A stretch of DNA of 33,633 nucleotides, from the NCBI GenBank assembly GCA_029941785.1, contig JAPYTK010000027.1, forward strand, positions 6,622 through 40,254. The letters are read 5' to 3'. The notes beneath the pieces were generated by a model, which was not told where the DNA came from, searched no databases, and saw only the letters and a program-made list of their open reading frames with translations. A program made the translations under genes and the position numbers. Of this stretch, positions 23,449-33,633 are shown piece by piece. Source of the stretch: Polyangiaceae bacterium. GTDB taxonomy: Bacteria; Myxococcota_A; Polyangia; Polyangiales; Polyangiaceae. Position 1 is the first letter of the stretch. The number at the start of each line of letters is the position of its first letter.

Positions 23449-24384
23449 CTAGCCCTTGAGGGCTTCGCTCCCACCGATGATCTCCATCAGTTCGGTGGTG
23501 ATGGCGGCCTGCCTTGCACGGTTGTACTTCAGCGTGAGGCGGTCGATCATGTCGCCGGCATTATTGGTCGCTGCGTCCATGGCTGTCATGCGGGCGCCCA
23601 GCTCGGAGGCCATCGACTCGAAGAGAGCGCGCAAGATCGAGATCTGCACGTACATCGGTACGAGTTGTTCGAGTAGTCCGTCCTTGCTGGGCTCGAACAG
23701 GAATTCCACGTTGTGCTCTTCGTCGTTGGCGGCCTCTTCCTCGGTCGGGTTCGCGACGGGCAATAGGGCTTCGCACACGACGTCTTGTGTCATGGCGCTC
23801 TTGAACTCGTTGTACACGAAATAGATGGCGTCGACAGGCGCGTCGCTACGCAAGAAATGGCCGAGAACCGTCTTGGCCAAGACGCGGGACGTGCTCCAGT
23901 CCAAGTTGTTCCACACGTCTGGGATGTACTCGATCGGGGCTTTACGCCGCGTGAAGTAGTCGCGTCCTTTTCGTCCGACCACCATCAGCTTGACTTGTTG
24001 GCCCTTCGCCTCACGTTCCCGCCACTGTTTCTCTGCCAGTTTGCAGATGCTCGTGTTGAAGCCGCCGCACAGTCCGCGGTCGCTGGTGAGCACAACCAGC
24101 ATGACGCGGCGTTCGGGGCGGACATCGAGCAGGGGGTGCTGGTCGTCGTCGAGCGCGAGCGCCTGAGCGTCGGCCTCTTCGTTGACCTCCGCGAGATTCT
24201 GGCGGGCCTGTTGCGTGACTTCGCTCAGAACCTGCTTGGTCTTGACCGCGTAGGGCCGCAGCTCGGTGATCCGAAGCTGGGCGCGATTGAGCCGAGCCCC
24301 GGCAACCATCTTCATGGCGCGCGTGATCTTCTGCGTCGACTTGACGCTCACGATACGCTTTCGGATCTCCTTCAACGAGGCCAT
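23449..24384 (-). CDS. atpG: ATP synthase F1 gamma subunit
   Basis: Central rotor stalk of F1, 311 aa. The N-terminal helix (MASLKEIRKRIVSVKSTQKITRAMKMVAGARLNRAQ in two blocks) and the C-terminal helix (ASELGARMTAMDAATNNAGDMIDRLTLKYNRARQA in pieces) carry the family signatures. The central Rossmann-like part has VVLTSDRGLCGGFNTSICKLAE. It is slightly longer than the usual 285-295 aa because of an acidic stretch after residue 65 (EVNEEADAQALALDDD) and another near 210 (NPTEEEAANDEEHN). AGGAGAAC lies before the ATG. It follows atpA by 40 bp. Confidence 0.97.
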   Translation of the reverse strand: MASLKEIRKRIVSVKSTQKITRAMKMVAGARLNRAQLRITELRPYAVKTKQVLSEVTQQARQNLAEVNEEADAQALALDDDQHPLLDVRPERRVMLVVLTSDRGLCGGFNTSICKLAEKQWREREAKGQQVKLMVVGRKGRDYFTRRKAPIEYIPDVWNNLDWSTSRVLAKTVLGHFLRSDAPVDAIYFVYNEFKSAMTQDVVCEALLPVANPTEEEAANDEEHNVEFLFEPSKDGLLEQLVPMYVQISILRALFESMASELGARMTAMDAATNNAGDMIDRLTLKYNRARQAAITTELMEIIGGSEALKG

Positions 24385-24424
24385 GTGTTCTCCTGCTCCA
24401 CTCTAGGAATGAAAGATCGTATCC

Positions 24425-26774
<2,350 letters not shown>

Positions 26775-26778
<4 letters not shown>

Positions 26779-27848
26779 GACTTCACCCCATCGTCGTCCA
26801 TCGCACTACCGATTTGGTCGAGATACTCTTCGGCGAGCCGGTCGTGGTCAGCTGGGGTGACGCTCGACTTGAGCAAATCTTCGGCGGCTTGGAGTGCGCC
26901 CTCGAGCGCCTCCTTCGAGAGCTGGTCTCGCGCGATCTTCGACTCTTGGGCGACCAAGAAGTGTGCATCGCTCATCATCCGGTCGCGGGCAGAGCTGAGA
27001 TCCTCGCGTGCGAGCTGCTCGTCGTGCTCGCCTTCGAGTCGATACTGAGCCCGCAGCTCGTCCCGCTGTTCTTCCAAGTGCTCGAGCCTGTCGTTGTATT
27101 CGGCGAGACGCTTCTTGGCTTCCCGCTTGATCTCGGTGGCTTTGTCGATCTCGCTCATGACCGACTGCTTGCGCTTGACGAGCGCCTCGCGGACCTTGGG
27201 TCGACCGAAACGCACCAACAAGAAGAAGACGAGGCCGACGTTGAATACCGTCGCGGCCAGCGGTGTGGGCTCGTTGCGCGGGTCGCAGTGATCGTCGTGG
27301 TTTTCGTAACGCCAGAGAGACGGGGTCCACTGCCACTTGTACCGTGGCCAGTTGGCTTTGAAACTGGCTTTCAGTCTCTCGTACGTGTTGGCCTCCGGGG
27401 CCACGGTCACTCGCTTTGGGGGCGGCGCTGCCGCGAGCGCCTTGTCGTTGTTGGCCATGAACAAGCCGTGCACGAAGTTGATCGGCTTGGGCAGGTTGTT
27501 CATTCCGTCGCCCACACAGTGCCCGTGCTCGTCACGCGGGTACCGAATCTTGGGCCTGGTCGGCGGTTTGATCCTTCGCGTGCCGAAACCGGGAATCTGG
27601 AGCGGACGGCCCGTTCGGGGACGAGCTGCGGGCCTACGCGGCTGCGCGCGCGGTGGTCGTTGGTTGATCGGAGGGTGTCCGGCCGGCAAGGCTCGGTTTG
27701 GGTTCGGCTTGCGCTTCGCGTTTGGTTGACGCGTTGGCTGCGGTTGGGCCTCCGCGTCAGACATCGTGAGCAAGCCGAGAGTGAGGCTCGCGACGAGGAA
27801 CACGAAGCAGGCTCGGCGCAGGGTCTTGTTCTTGGCGAGCTGTTTCAT
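26775..27848 (-). CDS. atpF: ATP synthase Fo b subunit with long exported N-terminal domain
   Basis: Protein of 357 aa, over twice the usual 156-170. The C-terminal 165 residues are a normal b subunit: membrane helix (about 194-213, ATVFNVGLVFFLLVRFG), RPKVREALVKRKQSVMSEID, a long charged coiled coil and a C-terminal delta-contact part. In front are a signal-peptide-like start (cleavage near DAEA), a Pro/Arg-rich stretch (35-95) and a segment with HGHC and DDHC cysteines and many aromatics. By topology the extra domain would lie on the periplasmic side. It was kept as one gene because the frame is open throughout and overlaps atpF' at its start (TGATG). GTG at 27851 is an alternative start. 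Confidence 0.9.
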
Positions 27849-28351
27849 CACGAACTTTTCACCTCTCGACCCAACACCCGACTGGCGATTTCACTCGCGA
27901 GCGTGGCCCGTTCCTGTTCGAGATCGCGCTGGATACCTGCGACCTCTGCGCTGACCTTGCCCATGCCCTCATCGAGCGTCTTGGCGATGGCGTCGCGGGT
28001 CGAGGTCGTGGCCTCATTTCGCAGTTTGGCCAGCTTCGAGCGGTTGGCGTCTCGATCCGCACTCGCTTCACGCCTCGCATCATCGAGCTGGGCGTCTGCC
28101 TCTTTTTTTAGGGCGAGGGCTTCCTCGTCCATTGCGCGGGCTTTGTCGATGGCCCCAGCGGTCCTGCGTTCGCGTTCCTCGAAGACCCTGAGAAGGGGGT
28201 CGAAGATCAGCGGCTTCATGAACACGACGAAGCCAAAGAAGAGCACCATGTGAACCAGAGCGCTCAAGTCGAGATCGAGATTGATGCCCCCAGAGGCGAC
28301 CAGAGGGGCCTTCGAGAGGGGACCGGAGAGGTGTTGGAACAGCTGTGTCAT
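27848..28351 (-). CDS. atpF': ATP synthase Fo b' subunit
   Basis: Protein of 167 aa, the second, non-identical peripheral stalk subunit found in cyanobacteria, phototrophs and many deltaproteobacteria. One membrane helix lies near the N-terminus (LSALVHMVLFFGFVVFMKPL) and is followed by the family block IFDPLLRVFEERERRTAGAI, then a long charged helix. The start at 28351 gives the usual short N-terminus; an upstream TTG would add 21 residues. The ribosome-binding site is weak. It is first gene of the ATP synthase operon; the 103 bp upstream holds no clear promoter. Confidence 0.9.
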   Translation of the reverse strand: MTQLFQHLSGPLSKAPLVASGGINLDLDLSALVHMVLFFGFVVFMKPLIFDPLLRVFEERERRTAGAIDKARAMDEEALALKKEADAQLDDARREASADRDANRSKLAKLRNEATTSTRDAIAKTLDEGMGKVSAEVAGIQRDLEQERATLASEIASRVLGREVKSS

Positions 28352-28454
28352 GTCAACAGGACTTCGCGCGCCAACTAGCATGCTCCGGGAGTTGGGAAAA
28401 CCCCAGCTGAACAAAGTATCTGGAGTGTCGAAAAATCAGGGTAGTTTCAGGATC

Positions 28455-29843
28455 TTACGAGGCGCCTTGAGGGCCGTGCTCTTCGAGAATCGCCAGCCGG
28501 CGGCAGGTTTCGAAGGAGCGGGCCCCGCCGGCCTCGACAGGGACGCCAGCAGCTTTCTCCGCGGCTTCGGCCTCGGCGGTTGAGCGGCAGAACGGAGCCG
28601 CCGCGATGGCCTCGCGCCATGGCACATCGACCAGTCCGCCGTCCCGCAGAGCGTGCACGAGCTTGAGCGTGCGAAAGGCGTCGAACCAGTCCCGCAGTCG
28701 CTTGCGACGATCGGGGACCGAGTGGGTGCGCGCCGCCGCCTCCACGAGGGCTTTTGGAGCGCCAATCGCGCGCAGAGCGGTGCCGAGCCGGGCGTGGTCC
28801 GATGGATCGAGTGCTTCGCCTGCGCGCTCGTACACCTCTTCGTAGGCCCGCTCGGCAGGGGCTTCGTCGCAGGCTTGGAGCGCGGCTAGCCAGCTCTTGA
28901 GCAGTTCGAAGACCTTCGGGTCGTAGATCCGGTAGCCCTCGACGTTTTTTGCGATGTCGTGCGTGGCGCGCCCTGTGCCGAAGGGCACCCGAAGTGAAGC
29001 GCGCGCCACGATGGCCACCGGCGAGCTGTCGGCGTGATGGATGCGGCCGACCTTGGCGAGCTTGTTCAGGAGGTAAAAGTCCTCTCCGGCCTGTCTCTTC
29101 GGTACGCCTCGTACCGTGGCGTAAGCCCTAGGCACCGTAGCGATGCAGCTGCCGATGCTGTGATATGCGTAGGGCGAGGCGGCGTGTCGCAAGCCCAAGA
29201 TGTAGTAGCGAAGATACGCTTCATAGCGTGCGTGGGCCTCGTCAATCGTCGGCTCGCCACATGGCTCATGAAAAAACCGATAGACGACCGCGGCCGTCGA
29301 TGGCGGCACCGTGACATCGAAGTAATCACTCGGCAGGCGAACGTCGCCGTCGCTCATGTGGATGAGTGGGGCCTGGTTCGCCCCCGCGCGCAGGGCCGCC
29401 AGGGCGAGGTCGCATCCGATCTTGCGTGCCATGCCCACGCCTTCGCGCTGAGGCAAGCGATGCCCCTCGCTGCTTCGGTCGATCACCACCAGGTCGAAAT
29501 GACCGGCGTTGGCGTACCAACACGGCGTCTCGTCCTGCTCGTGCAGCGCGACGGACGGAGCGTGCGCCTTCAGCGCGCTGAGTAGGCTTTCGTTCCGGGC
29601 GAGCAGGGGAGCGTCGTGCGCATCGGTGGCATTGACGACGACGATGCACAAGGTTCGTTCGCCCCGTGTGCCGACGGCGTCCAAGGCGGGGCGTATCCCT
29701 TCGAGCAGGGAAGCGGATTCGTCATGGGCTGGGATGACCAGCACATGCCGTGTGCGCTGCTCGATGCGGGAGCCGAGCGCGCACTCAGGCTCCGCGTAGC
29801 GCGCGAGGTATTTGGCGATGACGTCTTTAGGTGGTGCGGACAT
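28455..29843 (-). CDS. Family 2-like glycosyltransferase
   Basis: Protein of 462 aa with a GT-A glycosyltransferase core: VLVIPAHDESASLLEGI at the N-terminus, GVGMARKIGCDLALAAL, HMSDGDVRLPSDYF with the DGD metal/nucleotide motif, and VPKRQAGEDFYLLNKLAKVG near the catalytic base. The C-terminal 150 residues are helical, charged and unlike a standard GT2. No membrane helix is seen, so it is cytoplasmic. Donor and acceptor are unknown. The ATG overlaps the miaE stop (TGATG), making it the last gene of the antitoxin-toxin-miaE cluster; the coupling to miaE is odd for a sugar transferase. A TTG one codon earlier is possible. Confidence 0.8.
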   Translation of the reverse strand: MSAPPKDVIAKYLARYAEPECALGSRIEQRTRHVLVIPAHDESASLLEGIRPALDAVGTRGERTLCIVVVNATDAHDAPLLARNESLLSALKAHAPSVALHEQDETPCWYANAGHFDLVVIDRSSEGHRLPQREGVGMARKIGCDLALAALRAGANQAPLIHMSDGDVRLPSDYFDVTVPPSTAAVVYRFFHEPCGEPTIDEAHARYEAYLRYYILGLRHAASPYAYHSIGSCIATVPRAYATVRGVPKRQAGEDFYLLNKLAKVGRIHHADSSPVAIVARASLRVPFGTGRATHDIAKNVEGYRIYDPKVFELLKSWLAALQACDEAPAERAYEEVYERAGEALDPSDHARLGTALRAIGAPKALVEAAARTHSVPDRRKRLRDWFDAFRTLKLVHALRDGGLVDVPWREAIAAAPFCRSTAEAEAAEKAAGVPVEAGGARSFETCRRLAILEEHGPQGAS

Positions 29844-30412
29844 CAATGAACGGCAGCGCGCAGCGGAAGTTCGGCGACGATCGAGGCCTCGGCTTCGAGC
29901 AATTCGTCGAGGCGCGCGCGCACCACGTCGTCAGCAAAGCAGAGCTTGGCCAGGCGAACGAAGAGTCCATGGTGGCGAGCCTCGGCTCGCGCCAAATCGA
30001 GATAGATGGTTTTGAGTTCGGGGTCTTCCAAGACTTCGCTGATCATGGCGAGCCGCTCGCAGCCCCGCGCCTCGATCACACCGGCGATGAGCAGGCGATC
30101 GAGCAAATGCTCTTCGCTGGCTCCTCGGGCCAGCTTGCGTAGCCTGCCTACGTAACGGTCCTTCTCGTCGTGCGCCAAGGTGAGGCCCCGCTTGCTGATG
30201 ATGCGGTACACCCGATGAAAATGCTCGAGTTCCTCACGGGCGAATTCGATGAGGGGATCGAGGATCTCGTGCCGGTTCGGGTAGCGCACAACGAAGGACA
30301 TGCCGGTGGCAGCGGCTTTTCGTTCGCACGCGGCGTGGTCGAGGAGGAACGCGTCGAAATCGCCCATCACCACGTCGACCCACGCGCGAGGCGTAGCGAA
30401 CCTGAGCTGCAT
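29843..30412 (-). CDS. miaE: tRNA-(ms2io6A)-hydroxylase, MiaE
   Basis: Ferritin-like diiron monooxygenase of 189 aa that hydroxylates the isopentenyl group of ms2i6A at tRNA position 37, using O2. Family features include DHAACERKAA, the first ExxH (EELEHF), GVIEARGCERL and the second ExxH (EARHHGLF), which together give the carboxylate/histidine ligands. PNRHEILDPLIEFAREE is typical. The start at 30412 overlaps the PIN gene stop (TGATG). A start 15 nt earlier is open but overlaps further. The length is normal for the family. Confidence 0.93.
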   Translation of the reverse strand: MQLRFATPRAWVDVVMGDFDAFLLDHAACERKAAATGMSFVVRYPNRHEILDPLIEFAREELEHFHRVYRIISKRGLTLAHDEKDRYVGRLRKLARGASEEHLLDRLLIAGVIEARGCERLAMISEVLEDPELKTIYLDLARAEARHHGLFVRLAKLCFADDVVRARLDELLEAEASIVAELPLRAAVH

Positions 30413-30807
30413 CAGCCCTCGATCCAATCCTCAATGCGCAGATCGGGGAAGCCGTTGAAGCTTTGCTTTCGGCGGGTCACGAGGATGTGACCGCTACTCA
30501 CAGCGATCGCCGCGATCATCACATCGTCGACGTCGGCTTCGGGCGCGATGGTGGCCCGGAACTTGGCGAAACTCTGGGCCGCATTCAGGTCGTAAGGGGC
30601 GACGCGGATGGCGGAAACCAAGCGAATCACCTGTTGCATGAGCTTCGGATTCTTTTCTTTTCGTGCTGCGAGAAGTAACTGACTCACACCGATCACGCTC
30701 GTGTAGCGTTGCTGCGGCGGTATCTGACTCAGCTGCCTGACGAGCGTCTTGGCGGGCGAGGCTCGCAAGACTTCGACCAGGGTGCTCGCGTCGATCAAAT
30801 AGGTCAT
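30412..30807 (-). CDS. PIN-domain (VapC-like) toxin with altered active site
   Basis: PIN-domain protein of 131 aa. VapC toxins are Mg-dependent RNases that often cleave tRNA or rRNA. The first acidic residue (Asp6 in LIDAST) and the later DVMIAA Asp95 are present. The usual second acid, the Glu of a (S/E)E-L-x-x-G motif, is Gln43 (VSQLLLAARK), and the last acidic position (T-x-D-x-x-F) reads TRRKQSF. It may be weak or inactive. The ATG overlaps the antitoxin stop (ATGA), the standard arrangement for a toxin-antitoxin pair. An upstream in-frame extension lies inside the antitoxin gene and lacks PIN character, so it was not used. Confidence 0.82.
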   Translation of the reverse strand: MTYLIDASTLVEVLRASPAKTLVRQLSQIPPQQRYTSVIGVSQLLLAARKEKNPKLMQQVIRLVSAIRVAPYDLNAAQSFAKFRATIAPEADVDDVMIAAIAVSSGHILVTRRKQSFNGFPDLRIEDWIEG

Positions 30808-31130
30808 GACCCGTCTCGTGGTTTGGGCGGCAGACGTGGTCTCAGACGTCGACGACCGGTCTGAAACAGCATCGTTGCGCCAAAGTCGCCGACAATCGCG
30901 TCGACGAATCCGTCGTGGGCGCAACTGCCACAAAGCGTCAGAAGGGCGTCCTCGCTGGTGTCACCCTCGATGCTCGAGTCGATGCTCTTCATCTCGGTGA
31001 AGGAGATGACTGCTGCGATGGGCAACTGATCGCGATAGATGATGGTGTGTGCACCCGATCGCTCGGCAGCGCGGACCGCTGCGGCGCCGTTTGCGGACAG
31101 CTGCTCAATGGTGATGCCGTACTTCTGCAT
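30804..31130 (-). CDS. Antitoxin-like protein, Phd/YefM-type N-terminus
   Basis: Protein of 108 aa immediately before the PIN gene. The first 50 residues (LSANGAAAVRAAERSGAHTIIYRDQLPIAAVISF) resemble the Phd/YefM antitoxin fold that binds DNA and neutralises the toxin through its tail. The C-terminal half (LCGSCAHDGFVDAIVGDFG) is not familiar to me and has two cysteines, and a basic Pro/Arg-rich end follows. The start is preceded by GAGGACGAGG. It is the first gene of the run vapB-like, vapC-like, miaE, glycosyltransferase. The position supports the antitoxin call more than the sequence does. Confidence 0.7.
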   Translation of the reverse strand: MQKYGITIEQLSANGAAAVRAAERSGAHTIIYRDQLPIAAVISFTEMKSIDSSIEGDTSEDALLTLCGSCAHDGFVDAIVGDFGATMLFQTGRRRLRPRLPPKPRDGS

Positions 31131-31204
31131 GCCTCGTCCTCAAATTGGTCGCCAGGCGCCTCGGAGGGGCGTCTATGGCGGTATCGCTGGCTTGATGCCG
31201 GCCG

Positions 31205-32491
31205 TCAACCAAGGGATTCGCTCAGGCGAGCCACGATCAGGCGGAGGCCGGCGTCCGGAGCGTCGTCTTGCGAGCGCATGCGACTGCAACGATCGCGGTA
31301 TTCGGCGATCGCCCGAGGGTTGCGGTACCAGTCCTCGTCGAAGCTGGAGATGAGTGCCTCACGCCACCGCGCCGCCTCCAGTGTGCCGAGTAGGCGGGCC
31401 CCCGCGGCGTGGTCCAGGGTTGGCGTTACGGCGAGTAGGGCTGTGGGAAGGGCTGTGCCGAGCGCCCGCTCGCTGGTCGCGCTGAACGCGTCGCGCAAGG
31501 CGTTGCGGTTCGACGGGCCGTGGTGAAGCGCATGCCACAAGAGAGTTCGGGTCGCCTCGATGCGCAGGTGTTGCACGGAGCTTCGCGCGACGAGGCGTTG
31601 GTGTTCGCTCGCCCGGCTCGATCCCAGTCCGAGCACCACTTTGGCGAAGATGCGGTCGTCGATCAACGAGGCGAAGAGGGCATGGGCGGCGTGTCGCCGT
31701 GTTCCGCGAGGGTGCTCGTGAAGGGCGAGCGGCACATGCTTTGGTCGGCAGGCCTCGAGCACGGTGATTCCGAACCTCCCTAGAGCGCGTGCGAAGCTGC
31801 TGGCGCCCCACAGGGCGGGCAGGGCGATGCCGCCGATCCGAAGCCCGTCCACGAGCCGCGTTCCGGCAAAAACGCTCTCCAGCCAAGACGTGCTGAGACG
31901 GGCGGGCCAACCTTCGGAAGCTTCGACGCCCAGCGCTTGCCTCAGGCGCTCGTGCCACGGTCCTTCTGGAAGTTCGCGGGCCATGTCGTCGGTGTCGCGT
32001 AGGACCTGGGATGCCAAGGAGAGGATCTCGTTGGAGGTGTGCCCTTCGACCCACGGCAAGGGATCGCTCTGCCCTTCGTCACGGCGCTGGTTCGCGAGGT
32101 CGATTTCTGCCATTGAAAGTTCGTGCGCGACTTGCGGAAAGATAGTCGCCGCGTGGACTCGACGCGGTGATTGCCGAGCGCCGAGCCACGTCCTGCGTAA
32201 GTCGCGGGGCGAAGCTAGCTCGCCCGCTTGCGGAGTCGACCACCTCCGAACACGTGCCTCCTCCTCGGTCCATCGCCGTCGTTGCAGTTGCATGGCCAGC
32301 GCCCAAGGCGTCACCGCCTCGGCGATAGGATCGCCCGCTTCTGAGCGTTCGCGCAGAAGCTCCAGTTGCGCTTCGGTGATGGTTGGCAGTCGCTCGCCCA
32401 AGGGGGCTGATCGCCGAATGTTCGCTCGTGCACGTCGCCAGATTTGGCGCTGCTGGGCGATGGCGACGTCAACGGAGGTGATAGGGTCCAT
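31205..32491 (-). CDS. Unrecognised protein, 428 aa
   Basis: I do not recognise this protein. It is Arg-, Leu- and Ala-rich and probably all-helical and cytoplasmic, with no signal peptide or membrane helix. The N-terminal third is charged (RERSEAGDPIAEAV, RRRWTEEEARVRRW); the middle has FGITVLEACRPKHVPLALHEH and HALFASLIDDRIFAKVVLG, which hint at a folded domain. Several histidines lie in the last half (HALHHGPSNRN). The frame is open for its full length with coherent composition, so a real gene is likely. The start has no strong ribosome-binding site. The neighbours give no functional hint. Confidence 0.65.
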   Translation of the reverse strand: MDPITSVDVAIAQQRQIWRRARANIRRSAPLGERLPTITEAQLELLRERSEAGDPIAEAVTPWALAMQLQRRRWTEEEARVRRWSTPQAGELASPRDLRRTWLGARQSPRRVHAATIFPQVAHELSMAEIDLANQRRDEGQSDPLPWVEGHTSNEILSLASQVLRDTDDMARELPEGPWHERLRQALGVEASEGWPARLSTSWLESVFAGTRLVDGLRIGGIALPALWGASSFARALGRFGITVLEACRPKHVPLALHEHPRGTRRHAAHALFASLIDDRIFAKVVLGLGSSRASEHQRLVARSSVQHLRIEATRTLLWHALHHGPSNRNALRDAFSATSERALGTALPTALLAVTPTLDHAAGARLLGTLEAARWREALISSFDEDWYRNPRAIAEYRDRCSRMRSQDDAPDAGLRLIVARLSESLG

Positions 32492-32562
32492 GGACTCGGT
32501 ATGCTTGGGGCTGGTCCGGCTCGGGCGTCAAGCACGCCTCCTATGCCCGACGACCTCAATCC

Positions 32563-32598
32563 GAGGCAATAGCCTCAGTCCAACCACCTTCGGGTGGA
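32563..32598. other. Two small hairpins downstream of the beta-barrel gene
   Basis: GAGGC-AATA-GCCTC (32563-32576) and CCACC-TTCG-GGTGG (32585-32598) are perfect 5-bp stems lying after the 32631 stop on the minus strand. Neither has a T tract, so a terminator role is only possible. Confidence 0.3.
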
Positions 32599-32630
32599 GG
32601 ATGCGGGCGGGCCTCCGGTCGGTGCGGCGT

Positions 32631-33633
32631 TCAGTAGGGTTGTATCGCCACGGCGCCCGACGACTCCAAATGGTACGAAACGCTCGCTAGAATGGCCGTC
32701 GCGCTGGGCCCCACGAGTGTGCGGCGAACCGCGACGCGCAGTCCGAACTGGCGACTGATGTAGCCCGCCCCTGCGCTGAGTTGATGTGAAGCTCTGGACA
32801 GCGTGGGGTCGAGCAAGTCAAATCGATAACCAAGCGCCAACGGCACATGGCCTGCCACCAGATACTCACCTCCGCCCATGATCCGAGCGCTGGGGCGCGT
32901 GTACGAACTCAAGTCGGCCACGCCGTCGACCTCGATCGCCATTTGGTCGTTCGCATAACCCACGGCGCCGCCGACGACCGTCGGTAGAAACCCGTGGTTC
33001 GGGTAACTCAAGTTGTGACCGAACGCGGCGAAATTCAACCCCGGGGTCACTTCGACGGTCAGGCCAGCATCGAAGCTCACATCGTTGATCAAGGGCTTGC
33101 GACCTGATGGTGGGATGTCCGGATCCAACAGCCCGCCGGAAGCGCGACTCGTGCCGAGCGGACCGAGGCCCTGTTGTGAGACGTTGAGATAGCGCCCGGT
33201 GAGCCCGATGTGCACTTGTTGGGAGATGGCGAAGGCGACGGAGATTCGCCCGTCCATGACACTTCGGTCGACACCATCGGGATCCATCAATCCGCCCACA
33301 AAACTGAACCCACCAGACAGGCGACGCGACGAGTCCACAACCGTTCCACCATAAAGCTGCTTGTTCGCTTCGGGCATGAACTGGCCCAGCGCCTGAACGT
33401 GGTAAACGCGCGTCAACCCCATGTTGGCGGGGTTAAGGAATGGGGCCGTCGTCCCGGCGCCCAAAGCGTGCAGAGCTCCGCCCATGGCTGCGCTGCGCGG
33501 GGTTTCGTTTTCGCCGTAGTTGGAGGCAAAAGAGGGAGGCAGCACGCTCGGATCGGCGTGAAGCTCCGAGCTCCACAAGCCTGATGTGGCGACGGCGGCC
33601 GCGATGACGGCAAGGTGTCCTCGCGAACACGAC
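32631..33633 (-). CDS. Outer-membrane beta-barrel protein (FadL/PorV-like), 5' end off the window
   Basis: The gene runs off the right edge, so its start is not seen; at least 333 residues are encoded. In-frame sequence at the edge (RGHLAVIAAAVATSG, cleavage near LHADPS) is a signal peptide. The mature part has the early block NETPRSAAMGGALHALGAGTTAPFLNPANMG, with the NPA motif seen in FadL/OmpP1/PorV/UPF0164-type barrels, then alternating beta strands (GGFSFVGGL, HIGLTGRYLN, LNFAAFGHNLS, VPLALGYRFDL, GLRVAVRRTLVG). It ends ILASVSYHLESSGAVAIQPY. It is probably an outer-membrane transporter or structural barrel of unknown substrate. A TTG at 33578 is not the true start. Confidence 0.8.
   Translation of the reverse strand, partial: SCSRGHLAVIAAAVATSGLWSSELHADPSVLPPSFASNYGENETPRSAAMGGALHALGAGTTAPFLNPANMGLTRVYHVQALGQFMPEANKQLYGGTVVDSSRRLSGGFSFVGGLMDPDGVDRSVMDGRISVAFAISQQVHIGLTGRYLNVSQQGLGPLGTSRASGGLLDPDIPPSGRKPLINDVSFDAGLTVEVTPGLNFAAFGHNLSYPNHGFLPTVVGGAVGYANDQMAIEVDGVADLSSYTRPSARIMGGGEYLVAGHVPLALGYRFDLLDPTLSRASHQLSAGAGYISRQFGLRVAVRRTLVGPSATAILASVSYHLESSGAVAIQPY

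Noticed and set aside
26814-28253. Plus-strand open frame of 479 codons opposite atpF'/atpF
   Set aside because: It is antisense to the genuine stator genes and has no recognisable domains.

Overview
The window looks like chromosomal DNA of a Gram-negative bacterium, most likely a myxobacterium-type deltaproteobacterium (Myxococcota, Polyangia-like). The grounds are a GC-rich composition, lipoprotein signal peptides, an IgGFc-binding-domain lipoprotein, paired exported TPR proteins with C-terminal hydrophobic segments, a proline-rich orphan protein, an outer-membrane beta-barrel protein, and an F1Fo ATP synthase with both b and b' subunits. The placement is inferred from gene content only. 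I see no insertion sequence, phage, CRISPR array or tRNA gene.

Layout, left to right. 1-90: a 34-bp hairpin-bearing tandem repeat. 138-599 (-): RNase P RNA and its terminator. 656-2815 (+): a RelA-type (p)ppGpp synthetase. 2838-8745 (-): a gamma-glutamyltransferase gene, then a formate dehydrogenase alpha subunit gene (Cys type) that overlaps by 4 nt a full-length bacterial homologue of vitamin K-dependent gamma-carboxylase. 8845-9618 (+): phosphatidylserine synthase, followed by a proline-rich orphan. 10234-14485 (-): three overlapping genes for exported or membrane proteins: an amidohydrolase lipoprotein, an amidohydrolase-like protein lacking the HxH metal motif, and a membrane-anchored phosphodiester glycosidase. 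14524-16328 (+): two paralogous exported TPR proteins. 16337-19297 (-): malate synthase and isocitrate lyase (glyoxylate shunt), divergent from a ScfR/RamB-type regulator (19489-20934, +) across an AT-rich promoter region with TTAGTTA repeats. 20971-22785 (-): IgGFc-domain lipoprotein. 22838-28351 (-): ATP synthase genes b', b, delta, alpha, gamma, then yciO. 28455-31130 (-): a tightly coupled cluster of antitoxin, PIN toxin, tRNA hydroxylase MiaE and a family-2-like glycosyltransferase. 31205-32491 (-): an unrecognised protein. 32631-33633 (-): an outer-membrane beta-barrel protein running off the right edge.

How the genes work together. The best-supported regulatory unit is the glyoxylate shunt beside its probable acyl-CoA-responsive regulator. 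The ATP synthase genes form a partial set (no a, c, beta or epsilon here). Two of their proteins are unusual: subunit b carries an exported N-terminal domain of about 190 residues ahead of its membrane helix, and alpha has an insertion of about 80 residues after the nucleotide-binding core. The strongest candidate for an undescribed system is the formate dehydrogenase/gamma-carboxylase pair, because one enzyme makes CO2 and the other family uses it. That functional link is a hypothesis. The amidohydrolase/phosphodiester glycosidase operon is a second uncharacterised module.
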